This document shows positions 20,307 to 27,238 of a stretch of 64,000 nt of DNA, one piece after another. Position numbers and translations under genes: made by a program. Origin of the DNA: PMG-095 sp037200885 (lineage in GTDB: Bacteria > Myxococcota_A > Polyangia > Polyangiales > Polyangiaceae); NCBI GenBank assembly GCA_037200885.1, contig JBBCIN010000001.1:806001-870000 (forward strand), in the 5' to 3' direction. Position 1 is the first letter of the stretch; the number at the start of each line of letters is the position of its first letter. Under the pieces are notes generated by a model. The model had not been told where the DNA came from, made no database searches, and worked only from the letters and a program-made list of their open reading frames with translations.

Positions 20307-21604
20307 GATCCGGCGCCCTCTTCGGCCTCGCCTTCCGCGGAACGCTTGCGACTTTCACGGATCAAATCCGAGAGCTTGGGCGCCGGGACCAGCCGAATCG
20401 GGGCGCGCTCCCAGACGAAGCCGGCCTTCGCCGCCAAAGCGCTGGCGTCCGCCAGAAGCTTGGCGGCCGCGTCCACGCTCAGTACGTACGAGGTCCCTGG
20501 ACCACCGTCCGCAGGCACGACCTCGAAGCTCAGGGGCTGCCCACTCTCTGGCACCAACAGAGACCGCGAGCGCAGATCGTAGCCATGGCGCCGTTGTTCG
20601 GCAACGCCGGCGAGTGCCAGGGCAGCCAAGCTCACACGAGCCGCGTTTTCGGCTTGAAGGCGCGCCGGTCCTGAGAGGGCCTGGTCCGCGCCGTCAGTCA
20701 CGAAGCGCAGCCTGCGGAGCGCTGGCAGGGACAACACGATCGTCTGCTGCGCATAACTGATCGTCACGCCGCCCGCCTTCTCCTCGATGGTTGGCGCGAT
20801 GTTGCTGTGGTTGACCGCGGAGGCTTTGCCCTTCCCCTCGGCTCCCTTGCGGCTGAATGGTACCGGTTTGCCGCTCTTCTTTTCTTTTTGCGCGAGCTCC
20901 TCGTTGGCCGTCCAATCTTCTGGGTCGTCTTTGCCGTGGTAGACGGGTACTGCCTGGATCCCGGCGGGGTCGAGTCTACTGGCGGTTTTCTTGCCGGGCT
21001 CTGCGCCAACACCCACTATCTCGGAGACCAGAGCACGTTGGAACTTGCTGCCAGAACCGCCCTTGGGCCCCGTTGAATCCCAGACGCCGAAGATCAGCGC
21101 GGTCGGGCAGTACATGTAGACAGCGGTCGCGTTCTTTACCGTTGCCGCCGTGTAGGCTTGCCCGACCTTCGTGTCACGGAAGCGGGTCTTCTTGTCGCTC
21201 GCGTCGAGACTGTCGCGGAGCAGCGCATCAGCGATACGGTGCGGCGCCTGAAGTGAGCTGATGGAATCCAGATCCGCGATCTCCTCCTCTTTGCTGAAGT
21301 CGACACTGATGACCGGAAACGACAGCCGCTCTTGCTCCCAGGCGGCCTGAAGCGCATCCTCGATTCGGTTGGCTTGGGAGGCCACAGAATCGAGCAACAC
21401 CGTCCCGACAATCCCACCGTCAATACGCCGGTCCTCGAAGGCGTACCGAGTCGGCGCCTTGTCACCGGTCGCATACGTGGGCGGGAAGATCTTGTCCCCG
21501 ACGCCGCCCGCAGGCTGAAGGCGGGTAATCGAGCGAATGGCGGCGGCTCCGCCGGCAACGGCTTCCGTGAGCATGGCGAGGGTCAACGTTTTCGGGTCAG
21601 TCAT
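20303..21604 (-). CDS. csb1: Csb1, Cas7 backbone subunit of type I-G
   Basis: 433 residues from ATG 21604 (MTDPKTLTLAMLTEAVAGGA), preceded by GGAG 8 bases upstream; the open frame reaches 21724 but the upstream part is non-coding leader. RAMP-type features include TRYAFEDRRIDGGIVGTVLL and the tract CPTALIFGVWDSTGPKGG near residue 165, both typical of the GSU0053/Csb1 family. Csb1 polymerises along the crRNA. It is the first gene of the interference operon, and its 5' leader contains the crRNA-like element described separately. Confidence 0.92.
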   Translation of the reverse strand: MTDPKTLTLAMLTEAVAGGAAAIRSITRLQPAGGVGDKIFPPTYATGDKAPTRYAFEDRRIDGGIVGTVLLDSVASQANRIEDALQAAWEQERLSFPVISVDFSKEEEIADLDSISSLQAPHRIADALLRDSLDASDKKTRFRDTKVGQAYTAATVKNATAVYMYCPTALIFGVWDSTGPKGGSGSKFQRALVSEIVGVGAEPGKKTASRLDPAGIQAVPVYHGKDDPEDWTANEELAQKEKKSGKPVPFSRKGAEGKGKASAVNHSNIAPTIEEKAGGVTISYAQQTIVLSLPALRRLRFVTDGADQALSGPARLQAENAARVSLAALALAGVAEQRRHGYDLRSRSLLVPESGQPLSFEVVPADGGPGTSYVLSVDAAAKLLADASALAAKAGFVWERAPIRLVPAPKLSDLIRESRKRSAEGEAEEGAGS

Positions 21605-21623
21605 TTCTGGGCTCCGGTTGAAT

Positions 21624-21722
21624 GCGGGACGAAACTTTGGGTGACAAGTGACGGAAATGATTAGAGATATCTGCGCTGCGCGCACTCCACGACTAGCTTC
21701 AATGGGGCCGCACGTGCCACCC
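21624..21722 (-). ncRNA. crRNA-like RNA (degenerate repeat-spacer-repeat), CreR-type
   Basis: Read on the minus strand. Degenerate repeat 1 (about 21722-21696) ends GCGGCCCCATTGAAGC; its last 15 bases are identical to the array repeat, including the whole handle ATTGAAGC, and GGG/CCC and GGC/GCC pairings allow a short hairpin. Then comes a 36-nt spacer (21695-21660), the same length class as array spacers. Then degenerate repeat 2 (from 21659) reads CATTTCCGTCACTTGTCAC against CATTCCGCCGTGTTCAC of the true repeat. The predicted transcript of csb1 would start at about 21722 and carry this element in its 5' leader. Spacer bases 1-11 match the csb1 promoter at 21733-21743 except position 6. The arrangement is that of CreR/CreA-type guides that redirect Cascade to a chromosomal promoter. 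Its function is inferred. Confidence 0.75.
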
Positions 21723-21728
21723 ATTTAC

Positions 21729-21757
21729 TTTCTAGTCTTGGAGAGCCCGAAGGGCAA
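21729..21757 (-). promoter_or_regulatory. Predicted promoter of creR-csb1-csb2-cas3-csb3
   Basis: On the minus strand TTGCCC (21757-21752) and TAGAAA (21734-21729) are separated by exactly 17 bases; each matches the sigma-70 consensus at four of six positions. Transcription would start at about 21722 with GGG, just at the base of the degenerate repeat. The csb1 start is about 118 bases downstream. No other good promoter is visible between here and csb1. Confidence 0.55.
21730..21756 (+). promoter_or_regulatory. Target (PAM + protospacer) of the crRNA-like RNA
   Basis: Plus strand: TTC at 21730-21732 followed by TAGTCTTGGAGAGCCCGAAG and GGCA. The crRNA-like spacer reads TAGTCGTGGAGTGCGCGCAG and CGCA. 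Nineteen of the first 24 bases match; mismatches fall at positions 6, 12, 15, 18 and 21, then the match dissolves. Positions 6, 12 and 18 are among those flipped out and not read in type I crRNA-target duplexes. The TTC is the same PAM inferred from the array. The protospacer covers the -35 to -10 interval of the csb1 promoter, so bound Cascade would block it, while the poor distal match should prevent cleavage. Confidence 0.7.
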
Positions 21758-21933
21758 GTTGTTGAAGCGAATTTCCCGTGCCATACCTCGCTCAAGCGCT
21801 CGAAAGCGGAGGCACACGTTTGGACCCATCTAGTTTCTTTCTCGGCACGACCATCGCGATGCTGATCGCTTTCCTCACAGTCGCGCGGCAGCGCCGGTAG
21901 CCCGGGAAAGATTTGGCATGCTAATCTTTCTTC

Positions 21934-22164
21934 GTGGCGTCGACCCGCATCACCATCCGCGCCGATCAAATGGGAGGAACTCCGTGCATTCGCGGCCTTC
22001 GCATCCCGGTTTCGGTGATCGTCCAGATGATCGCGGAGGGCATGGGTACCCAAGAGATCCTCTCGCTGTATCCGGATCTGGAAGCAGAGGACGTGATTCA
22101 GGCCCTTCAGTACGCGGCGGAAGCAGTCCGGAAGCGCGAGTTGGGCCTGGCCTCGAACGGCTGA
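21934..22164 (+). CDS. DUF433 family, antitoxin-like
   Basis: 76 residues from GTG 21934. The pattern ITIRADQMGGTPCIRGLRIP followed by VIVQMIAEGMGTQEILSLYP and LEAEDVIQALQYAA is the DUF433 signature, a small winged-helix-like domain found beside DUF5615 PIN-like proteins in VapBC-like pairs. Its stop overlaps the next start. It lies between the cas operon and the WYL gene, divergent from csb1. Confidence 0.85.
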   Translation: MASTRITIRADQMGGTPCIRGLRIPVSVIVQMIAEGMGTQEILSLYPDLEAEDVIQALQYAAEAVRKRELGLASNG

Positions 22165-22529
22165 AGCTCCTACTAGACAATTGTTTGTCGCCCCGGCTTG
22201 TCGACGCTCTGCGCGAGAGCATCTCAGACGTCGTGCACGTCTCCGCCCTGGGGCTTCACGCTGCGGCGGATTCAGCACTTCTTCATGCTGCGGAAGCGGA
22301 CGGTCGAGTGCTCGTGACACTTGACGGGGACTTCTCCACACTACTCGCGCACGCACGCCTTGGTGCGCCATCGGTGATTTACATGCGCTCGCAGGGCTTG
22401 GTCGCACCGGCGCCGCAGGCGATAGCCATTGTTGCCGCGCTCGAGGCGTATGCCGACGAACTTCTCGCGGGAGCGATCGTGACGATTCGAGACCGGCAAA
22501 TGGTATGTCGACGACTGCCACTACCCTGA
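22161..22529 (+). CDS. DUF5615 PIN-like toxin candidate
   Basis: About 122 residues. The frame begins LKLLLDNCLSPRLVDALRES and continues HAAEADGRVLVTLDGDFSTL and LGAPSVIYMRSQG, which fits DUF5615, a PIN-like nuclease family: acidic residues in LLLDNCLSP and TLDGDFS form the expected metal site. No ATG, GTG or TTG is available near the expected start. The CTG at 22161, overlapping the DUF433 stop (CTGA), is the best candidate, so translation may depend on coupling. A VapC-like RNase role is inferred from the family and pairing. Confidence 0.75.
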   Translation: MKLLLDNCLSPRLVDALRESISDVVHVSALGLHAAADSALLHAAEADGRVLVTLDGDFSTLLAHARLGAPSVIYMRSQGLVAPAPQAIAIVAALEAYADELLAGAIVTIRDRQMVCRRLPLP

Positions 22530-22616
22530 CTGCCTGTCCGGTTCTGTCTTTGCCGAAAACCACTATAGTCACCCCTATTCCTTACCCCCGGTGTCTCAGC
22601 CGAGTGCGGTCCCAGA

Positions 22617-22769
22617 TCACCCGACAGCGCACCACGGTCGCTCGACCGGTCTCGCCATCACAGCTGAATCGCCGCGCTTCCGCATCTCCCAAGCCACGAA
22701 CTCGCGCAACACCGCCCAAAAGCGCGCTCGCGCTTTGCTCGTCGCGTCCCATCGACCTGTATCGCTCAT
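22617..22769 (-). CDS. Small hypothetical protein after the WYL gene
   Basis: A 50-codon frame starts at ATG 22769, 10 bases after the WYL stop (MSDTGRWDATSKARARFWAV, then LREFVAWEMRKRGDSAVM). The preceding GGTTGGGCGG could act as a weak ribosome binding site. I recognise no family. It could be a small operon member or a chance frame. Confidence 0.3.
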   Translation of the reverse strand: MSDTGRWDATSKARARFWAVLREFVAWEMRKRGDSAVMARPVERPWCAVG

Positions 22770-22779
22770 GCCGCCCAAC

Positions 22780-23826
22780 CTACGCCCGCCCATTCTCACT
22801 ACGCTTGAGACGCGCTGTGGCTCGCCCCGTCGTTTTTTCTCTCGGTGTCGCTTTCGCGGGTCCGGGTCCGTCGTATTTCCCGAGCGCCTGCGCGAGCTCT
22901 TTCCGGGCCGCGCCTCGCAGTTCTGCTGGTTCGAGCGCTTCGGCGGCTCCACCCCAAGAGAGCACCCAGCGCGTGGCCTCAATGATGCCCGCGACGCGGG
23001 CCTCGACGACCACGCTGCCATCGCGCGCGGGCACGAGCTTTTGGTCGAGCACGAGCGGATATTCGTGGGCGCGCCAGGCGACATCGCGGTCCAGTCTGAT
23101 TTTTACGATCGTTGTGTCACCTGACCAGGCTTTGACCGAATGAGCGAAGGCCGCGCTAGGCGCGCGTGCAGGGCGGTAGATTGCGGGTTCCTCGCTGAGC
23201 TCGAACCGGGTGATGCGAGCAAGCTTGTATGTGCGCTCCTCGGCACGTTCGACGCAGTACGCCCTGAGATAGGGCACACCTTCCGCGACGTTAAGAAGCA
23301 GTGGCTCAATATTGACCAAGGTGGGCGTGCCGTTTCGCGATGCGGCGCGGTATTCGATGCGGGCGCGCTTACCGGAGCGCAGCGACCGATCGACGACTTT
23401 GAGGAGATCCGGTTGGCTAGCGGCACGCGAAGCGAATCGGAAGCTCTGCTGCGGCTCGATCGGGCGCAGCTTGTGCAAGAAAGCGTCGAGTTCTCGCACG
23501 AGTGCGGCTCCCGCGAGGGGTTGCAGCTCCTGGCGGGCGAGGTGCAGTGCCGCGATTTGTAGCGCACTGAGGTTCATGGCTGGGAGCTCAGACGGTCGGA
23601 GGAACCGATAGTGCTTCACTCGGTCTTTTTTGAACACTTGCAGTGGAATGCCAGCGTCGACGAGCGCATCGAGGTCGCGATACGCGGTCGCCCGCTTGGT
23701 TCCGGTCTCCTCAACGAGCTGAGCGACGCCGACTCCGGCTCGACTGCCCTGAATCGCCAACAGTAGCCGCCACTGACGCGCCAACATGCGCGAAGCGTCC
23801 GTTTGTGCACTGCCCCTCTTCGTCAT
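22780..23826 (-). CDS. WYL-domain transcriptional regulator
   Basis: 348 residues from ATG 23826 (MTKRGSAQTDASRMLARQWR); the frame is open further upstream but without coding character. An N-terminal winged helix (QWRLLLAIQGSRAGVGVAQL, then EETGTKRATAYRDLDAL) is followed by a WYL domain at about residues 140-260 (KRARIEYRAASRNGTP; NIEPLLLNVAEGVPYLRAYC; RTYKLARITRFELS) and a WCX-like C-terminal region. WYL regulators bind nucleic-acid-like ligands and often control CRISPR and other defence loci. It is the downstream partner of the addBA-like genes (97-bp gap), so it may control that operon, the cas locus, or both. Confidence 0.9.
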   Translation of the reverse strand: MTKRGSAQTDASRMLARQWRLLLAIQGSRAGVGVAQLVEETGTKRATAYRDLDALVDAGIPLQVFKKDRVKHYRFLRPSELPAMNLSALQIAALHLARQELQPLAGAALVRELDAFLHKLRPIEPQQSFRFASRAASQPDLLKVVDRSLRSGKRARIEYRAASRNGTPTLVNIEPLLLNVAEGVPYLRAYCVERAEERTYKLARITRFELSEEPAIYRPARAPSAAFAHSVKAWSGDTTIVKIRLDRDVAWRAHEYPLVLDQKLVPARDGSVVVEARVAGIIEATRWVLSWGGAAEALEPAELRGAARKELAQALGKYDGPGPAKATPREKTTGRATARLKRSENGRA

Positions 23827-23923
23827 TTGAGATCGACCTCGCGAAGCCTTCCAAGCTAGCTTGTGGTCGGATGCAAATTCAATCTGGACAGATGATGCGT
23901 GTTCGGACTCGGCTCCAACTTCG

Positions 23924-26900
23924 CTAAGTGGTGGCGACTTCCACCATGCCCCCGCCGACGGTGAAGTGGATGAATTGGCCGATAACCAAACCTCCGGACA
24001 TTTCAATAGTCATTCTGTAGGTCATGAGTTGTGGCGCGTACTCCAGTGCCTTCGCGGCCCACAGAGCGGCGTTACCCGGAAAACTCTTGTGGTCGATGAT
24101 GACGAAACCGGCTGGCGTTTGAAGAAGCAAATCGATCGTGCCTTCGATCCGTCTCAGGCCGTGTTCGGAGTCGAGCGCAGCAGAAACCGGGACCTCTCGG
24201 TGCCAAATCGCACCCGGCCAGCGAGTCGCGACGAAAGCGCGCAATGAATCGCTGGCAGAGAGCAGCGACTCGGCGGTGAACGACGCATCTAGCCCAGCGC
24301 CAGCCAGTAACCGAATGCCCAGGTCGACGCGCTCGGCACGGGATAGCTCCGGGTAGTCGGCCGCGAGAAAGGCGTGAAGCGCCGTGCCAACGCGGTCCGG
24401 GCTCACGCCTGCAGTATGCACAAATGGCATCCGTGCCGCGAGGCGGTGAGTGCTTACGACGCGAGCCTGGGGAAGCGTCACGGCGTGCGTTGCGGCATCC
24501 GAAGGGGTCACGCGATAGGTGGGAGGGTTGGGGTGGCTTTCGGCGGCACGCGCGAACCACAAGCGCGGTTCAGTCGAGTCCGCGCGGTCGTCTGCGTCCG
24601 CAGCCTTGAGCGACCATGCCCGCACCGGGACAGCCAGCCGCGCGTCATGGAGTCCGCGGATTCCGAGGCTCGGATCTGTTGCTCCCGGCTCGGGCAATGT
24701 GAGCAAGGGACTACGTTGATCTGAAAGCTCATCGAGCCAGTTCGTTGCCGGTCCCTTCTTCAACAAGTGAACCGCAAGAATCAGATGATCCCGGGCACGG
24801 GTCCAGCCGACGTACAACAGGCGTACACGCTCGCGAGCGTCGCGCTCAGTGACCGCGCGTCCGACGTCTGAATTGGCTGCGCGCTCCATGAGCGGGATGC
24901 CGCTCTTGCCGCCGAGTGGCCAGGGCCAATAGCGGATCCAGCGCCCCCCGAGCGGGTCGGCCGCGTCAAATGCATTGCGGTCACTCTCGGGCGTGACGGC
25001 GAACGGATCGCGCTTGCGTGGCCGGCCGAGGCTGCCCAAAATGACCACCGGCCACTCGAGCCCCTTGGCTTTGTGATACGTGGAGATGATCACCGCATCG
25101 TCGCTGCCCCCGACGTGCTGCTCGTCTGTCGCCCGCTCTTCGTCGCGTTGGCGAACGAGTTGTTGGGTTTCCTCGAAGTAGCGCAGCAAACCGGCGAGCG
25201 ACGCGGCTTCGCGTTGGTAGGAGCAGCGTTCCTCATAGGCCGCCGCGAGCGCGCGCAGCGCTTCTAGGTTCTCCAAGCGCTGCGTCGGATCGGGCCAGCG
25301 CACGGCGAGCGACGCAACATCCAAGACCGCGAGCACGCGATCGAGCGCCTCGGCGGGCGAGAGCACTGGAAAATCCGCGCGCAACGTCTCGATGCGTGAC
25401 AGGGACACTGACTGCGAATCGACCGGAGCTTGCGGCTGAGTCGCAGCGCCCTCGTTCGCGTCGCGTTGGACGTTGCGTTGCTGGATGCGATCGCTGAGCC
25501 ACTCGTTGGGCGCCTTGCCGGAAAAACCGGTGAGCGCTTCAATCTCGGCCACCGCGAGCGCATCGTGAGGATCCAGCAAGGCACGGAGCCCAGCCGACAC
25601 GAGGGTCCCTTCTGGGGTCGCCAACAGGCCAACGCGTGGCAGAACGGAAGCGATGCCGCGCGCCTTCAATGCAGTCGACACGTCCTTCGCATCGGCGTTG
25701 GAATATACGAGGACGGCGATGTCGCTTGCGCGGAGCGGGCGCGTTCGCTTAGTCACTCTGTCGAGAACCGGCGTTGATTCCGGCACCTCCAAGAGCCGTG
25801 CCACTCCGAGAGCCAAAGCGACCTCCTCCTTGCCCTCGAGCCACCAAACTCCCAGCGGAGGCAGGTGTTCAAGCTCGGAAATTGGTTCGCGGTCCGCGGT
25901 CGTGATCACCTCATGTGGCGCGAAACCGTGTCCCGCGAATGCGGCAGAAAAAAGCATTGAGCCGCAAGCCACGAGCTCCGGACGAGAGCGGTAGTTGTAA
26001 GGCAAGACCTCGCGTTGGCCTCCGCTCTGGCCCGCCCATTGGTTGACCGCTTCCATCAGCGCGGGGTCTGCCCCCGCATACTCGAAGATGCACTGCTTTC
26101 GGTCCCCCACCCAAACTGACGCTCTGCACAATGCATGGAGCCGCATGAACAGCGCGAGCTGAATCGGGCTCGTGTCCTGAAACTCGTCCACCACAAGCAG
26201 GCTCAGCCGTTCGCCGAGCTCGTGCGCGACCTCGGGAACGTCGAGCACAGCCAGCCCGCGATCGATCATATCCACGTAGTCGACGAGCCCGCGCTGTCCC
26301 TTCCAGTCCGCGTAGGCGACCAACCCAATGCGCGCGGCCTCGAAAATGAGTTGCACCAATTCGCCGAGTTCAGCACGGAACTCGGGATGGGTCTCGTAGC
26401 CGGAAGCAGCCTCGCGAACCTCAGCGACCAGGGGCACGCCCTGCTTTCCGGGCTCCACTTTCGCCAATTTCGCCCAGCCACTCCAAAGCAAACGACCGGC
26501 TTCGAGCTCGATCGCACTGTTCCTCAACAGCGCGAGTGCGTCGTCGGTTTTCTGCACCCCGTCGTCGAGTTGGGCCAGCTGCTCCACCGCGCTGGCGATA
26601 GCGGAGGCCAGTCGCAACTCGAGCGCGCGACTGTCCGGTCCCGGCGGGGGCAGGAGCGCAAGCAATCCCGCTCTCGAGCGTTCGCCCATCGTCGGCAAAT
26701 TGGCTGGAGAAATGCGATTTCCGCGAGCCAGAGTCATGATGTCTTCGACTGGCGTCAGCCAGTCATTGCGACTCGTGCGGGGAAGCCACTCGAGCTGCAG
26801 CTTGCGCGCCAAGTCTTCGATGCGCGCGTGCAACGCGCGAGGGAGTTCGTGCTCCAGTGCGGCTTGCAGAAGTCGCCGACCCTCGTTGCCAGGGATCACG

Positions 26901-27238
26901 TCCACTTCGGGTGATAGCCCGGCGTCGAGCGCGAACTCTTTCAGGAGACGCAGGCAGACGGCGTGAACCGTTCCGAGGTACGCGAGCGGTAGTTGCTGGG
27001 CGCGCTCGAATGCTCCGCTTTCGACAAGCTTGCGACGAATCCGGGCTTCGAGCTCGACTTGTGCCTTCTTCGTGTAAGTGACGCCAATCAGCCCGTCCAT
27101 CTCGACCACGGCAGGGGTCGATGGGTCGACGGCGCGAATCACCTCTTCCGTGAGCCGGTAAGTCTTGCCACTGCCGGCGCTGGCGCTCACCAGCCGCAGT
27201 CCCCTGGCTGCCGTCGAAGAATCGTCAACGCGAGTCAC
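23924..27238 (-). CDS. addA: AddA/RecB-like UvrD-family helicase-nuclease
   Basis: About 1104 residues from GTG 27238, which overlaps the addB-like stop (GTGA). Superfamily 1 helicase motifs are present: Walker A VSASAGSGKTYRLTEE near residue 20, motif II LLVVDEFQDTSPIQLALF, motif III VWVGDRKQCIFEYAGADP, and motifs V-VI (VIISTYHKAKGLEWPVVIL; RVRLLYVGWTRARDHLILAV). The C-terminal nuclease reads EGTIDLLLQTPAGFVIIDHK, a PD-(D/E)XK site. With AddB it would process double-strand ends. It may be a genomic AddAB or a defence-associated version; its setting between CRISPR and mobile DNA favours the latter, which is inference. Confidence 0.85.
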   Translation of the reverse strand: MTRVDDSSTAARGLRLVSASAGSGKTYRLTEEVIRAVDPSTPAVVEMDGLIGVTYTKKAQVELEARIRRKLVESGAFERAQQLPLAYLGTVHAVCLRLLKEFALDAGLSPEVDVIPGNEGRRLLQAALEHELPRALHARIEDLARKLQLEWLPRTSRNDWLTPVEDIMTLARGNRISPANLPTMGERSRAGLLALLPPPGPDSRALELRLASAIASAVEQLAQLDDGVQKTDDALALLRNSAIELEAGRLLWSGWAKLAKVEPGKQGVPLVAEVREAASGYETHPEFRAELGELVQLIFEAARIGLVAYADWKGQRGLVDYVDMIDRGLAVLDVPEVAHELGERLSLLVVDEFQDTSPIQLALFMRLHALCRASVWVGDRKQCIFEYAGADPALMEAVNQWAGQSGGQREVLPYNYRSRPELVACGSMLFSAAFAGHGFAPHEVITTADREPISELEHLPPLGVWWLEGKEEVALALGVARLLEVPESTPVLDRVTKRTRPLRASDIAVLVYSNADAKDVSTALKARGIASVLPRVGLLATPEGTLVSAGLRALLDPHDALAVAEIEALTGFSGKAPNEWLSDRIQQRNVQRDANEGAATQPQAPVDSQSVSLSRIETLRADFPVLSPAEALDRVLAVLDVASLAVRWPDPTQRLENLEALRALAAAYEERCSYQREAASLAGLLRYFEETQQLVRQRDEERATDEQHVGGSDDAVIISTYHKAKGLEWPVVILGSLGRPRKRDPFAVTPESDRNAFDAADPLGGRWIRYWPWPLGGKSGIPLMERAANSDVGRAVTERDARERVRLLYVGWTRARDHLILAVHLLKKGPATNWLDELSDQRSPLLTLPEPGATDPSLGIRGLHDARLAVPVRAWSLKAADADDRADSTEPRLWFARAAESHPNPPTYRVTPSDAATHAVTLPQARVVSTHRLAARMPFVHTAGVSPDRVGTALHAFLAADYPELSRAERVDLGIRLLAGAGLDASFTAESLLSASDSLRAFVATRWPGAIWHREVPVSAALDSEHGLRRIEGTIDLLLQTPAGFVIIDHKSFPGNAALWAAKALEYAPQLMTYRMTIEMSGGLVIGQFIHFTVGGGMVEVATT

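Noticed and set aside
21761..21768. GTTGAAGC upstream of the csb1 promoter, a possible inverted third half-repeat
   Set aside because: Only 7 of 8 handle bases match, in the opposite orientation, with no repeat stem beside it.
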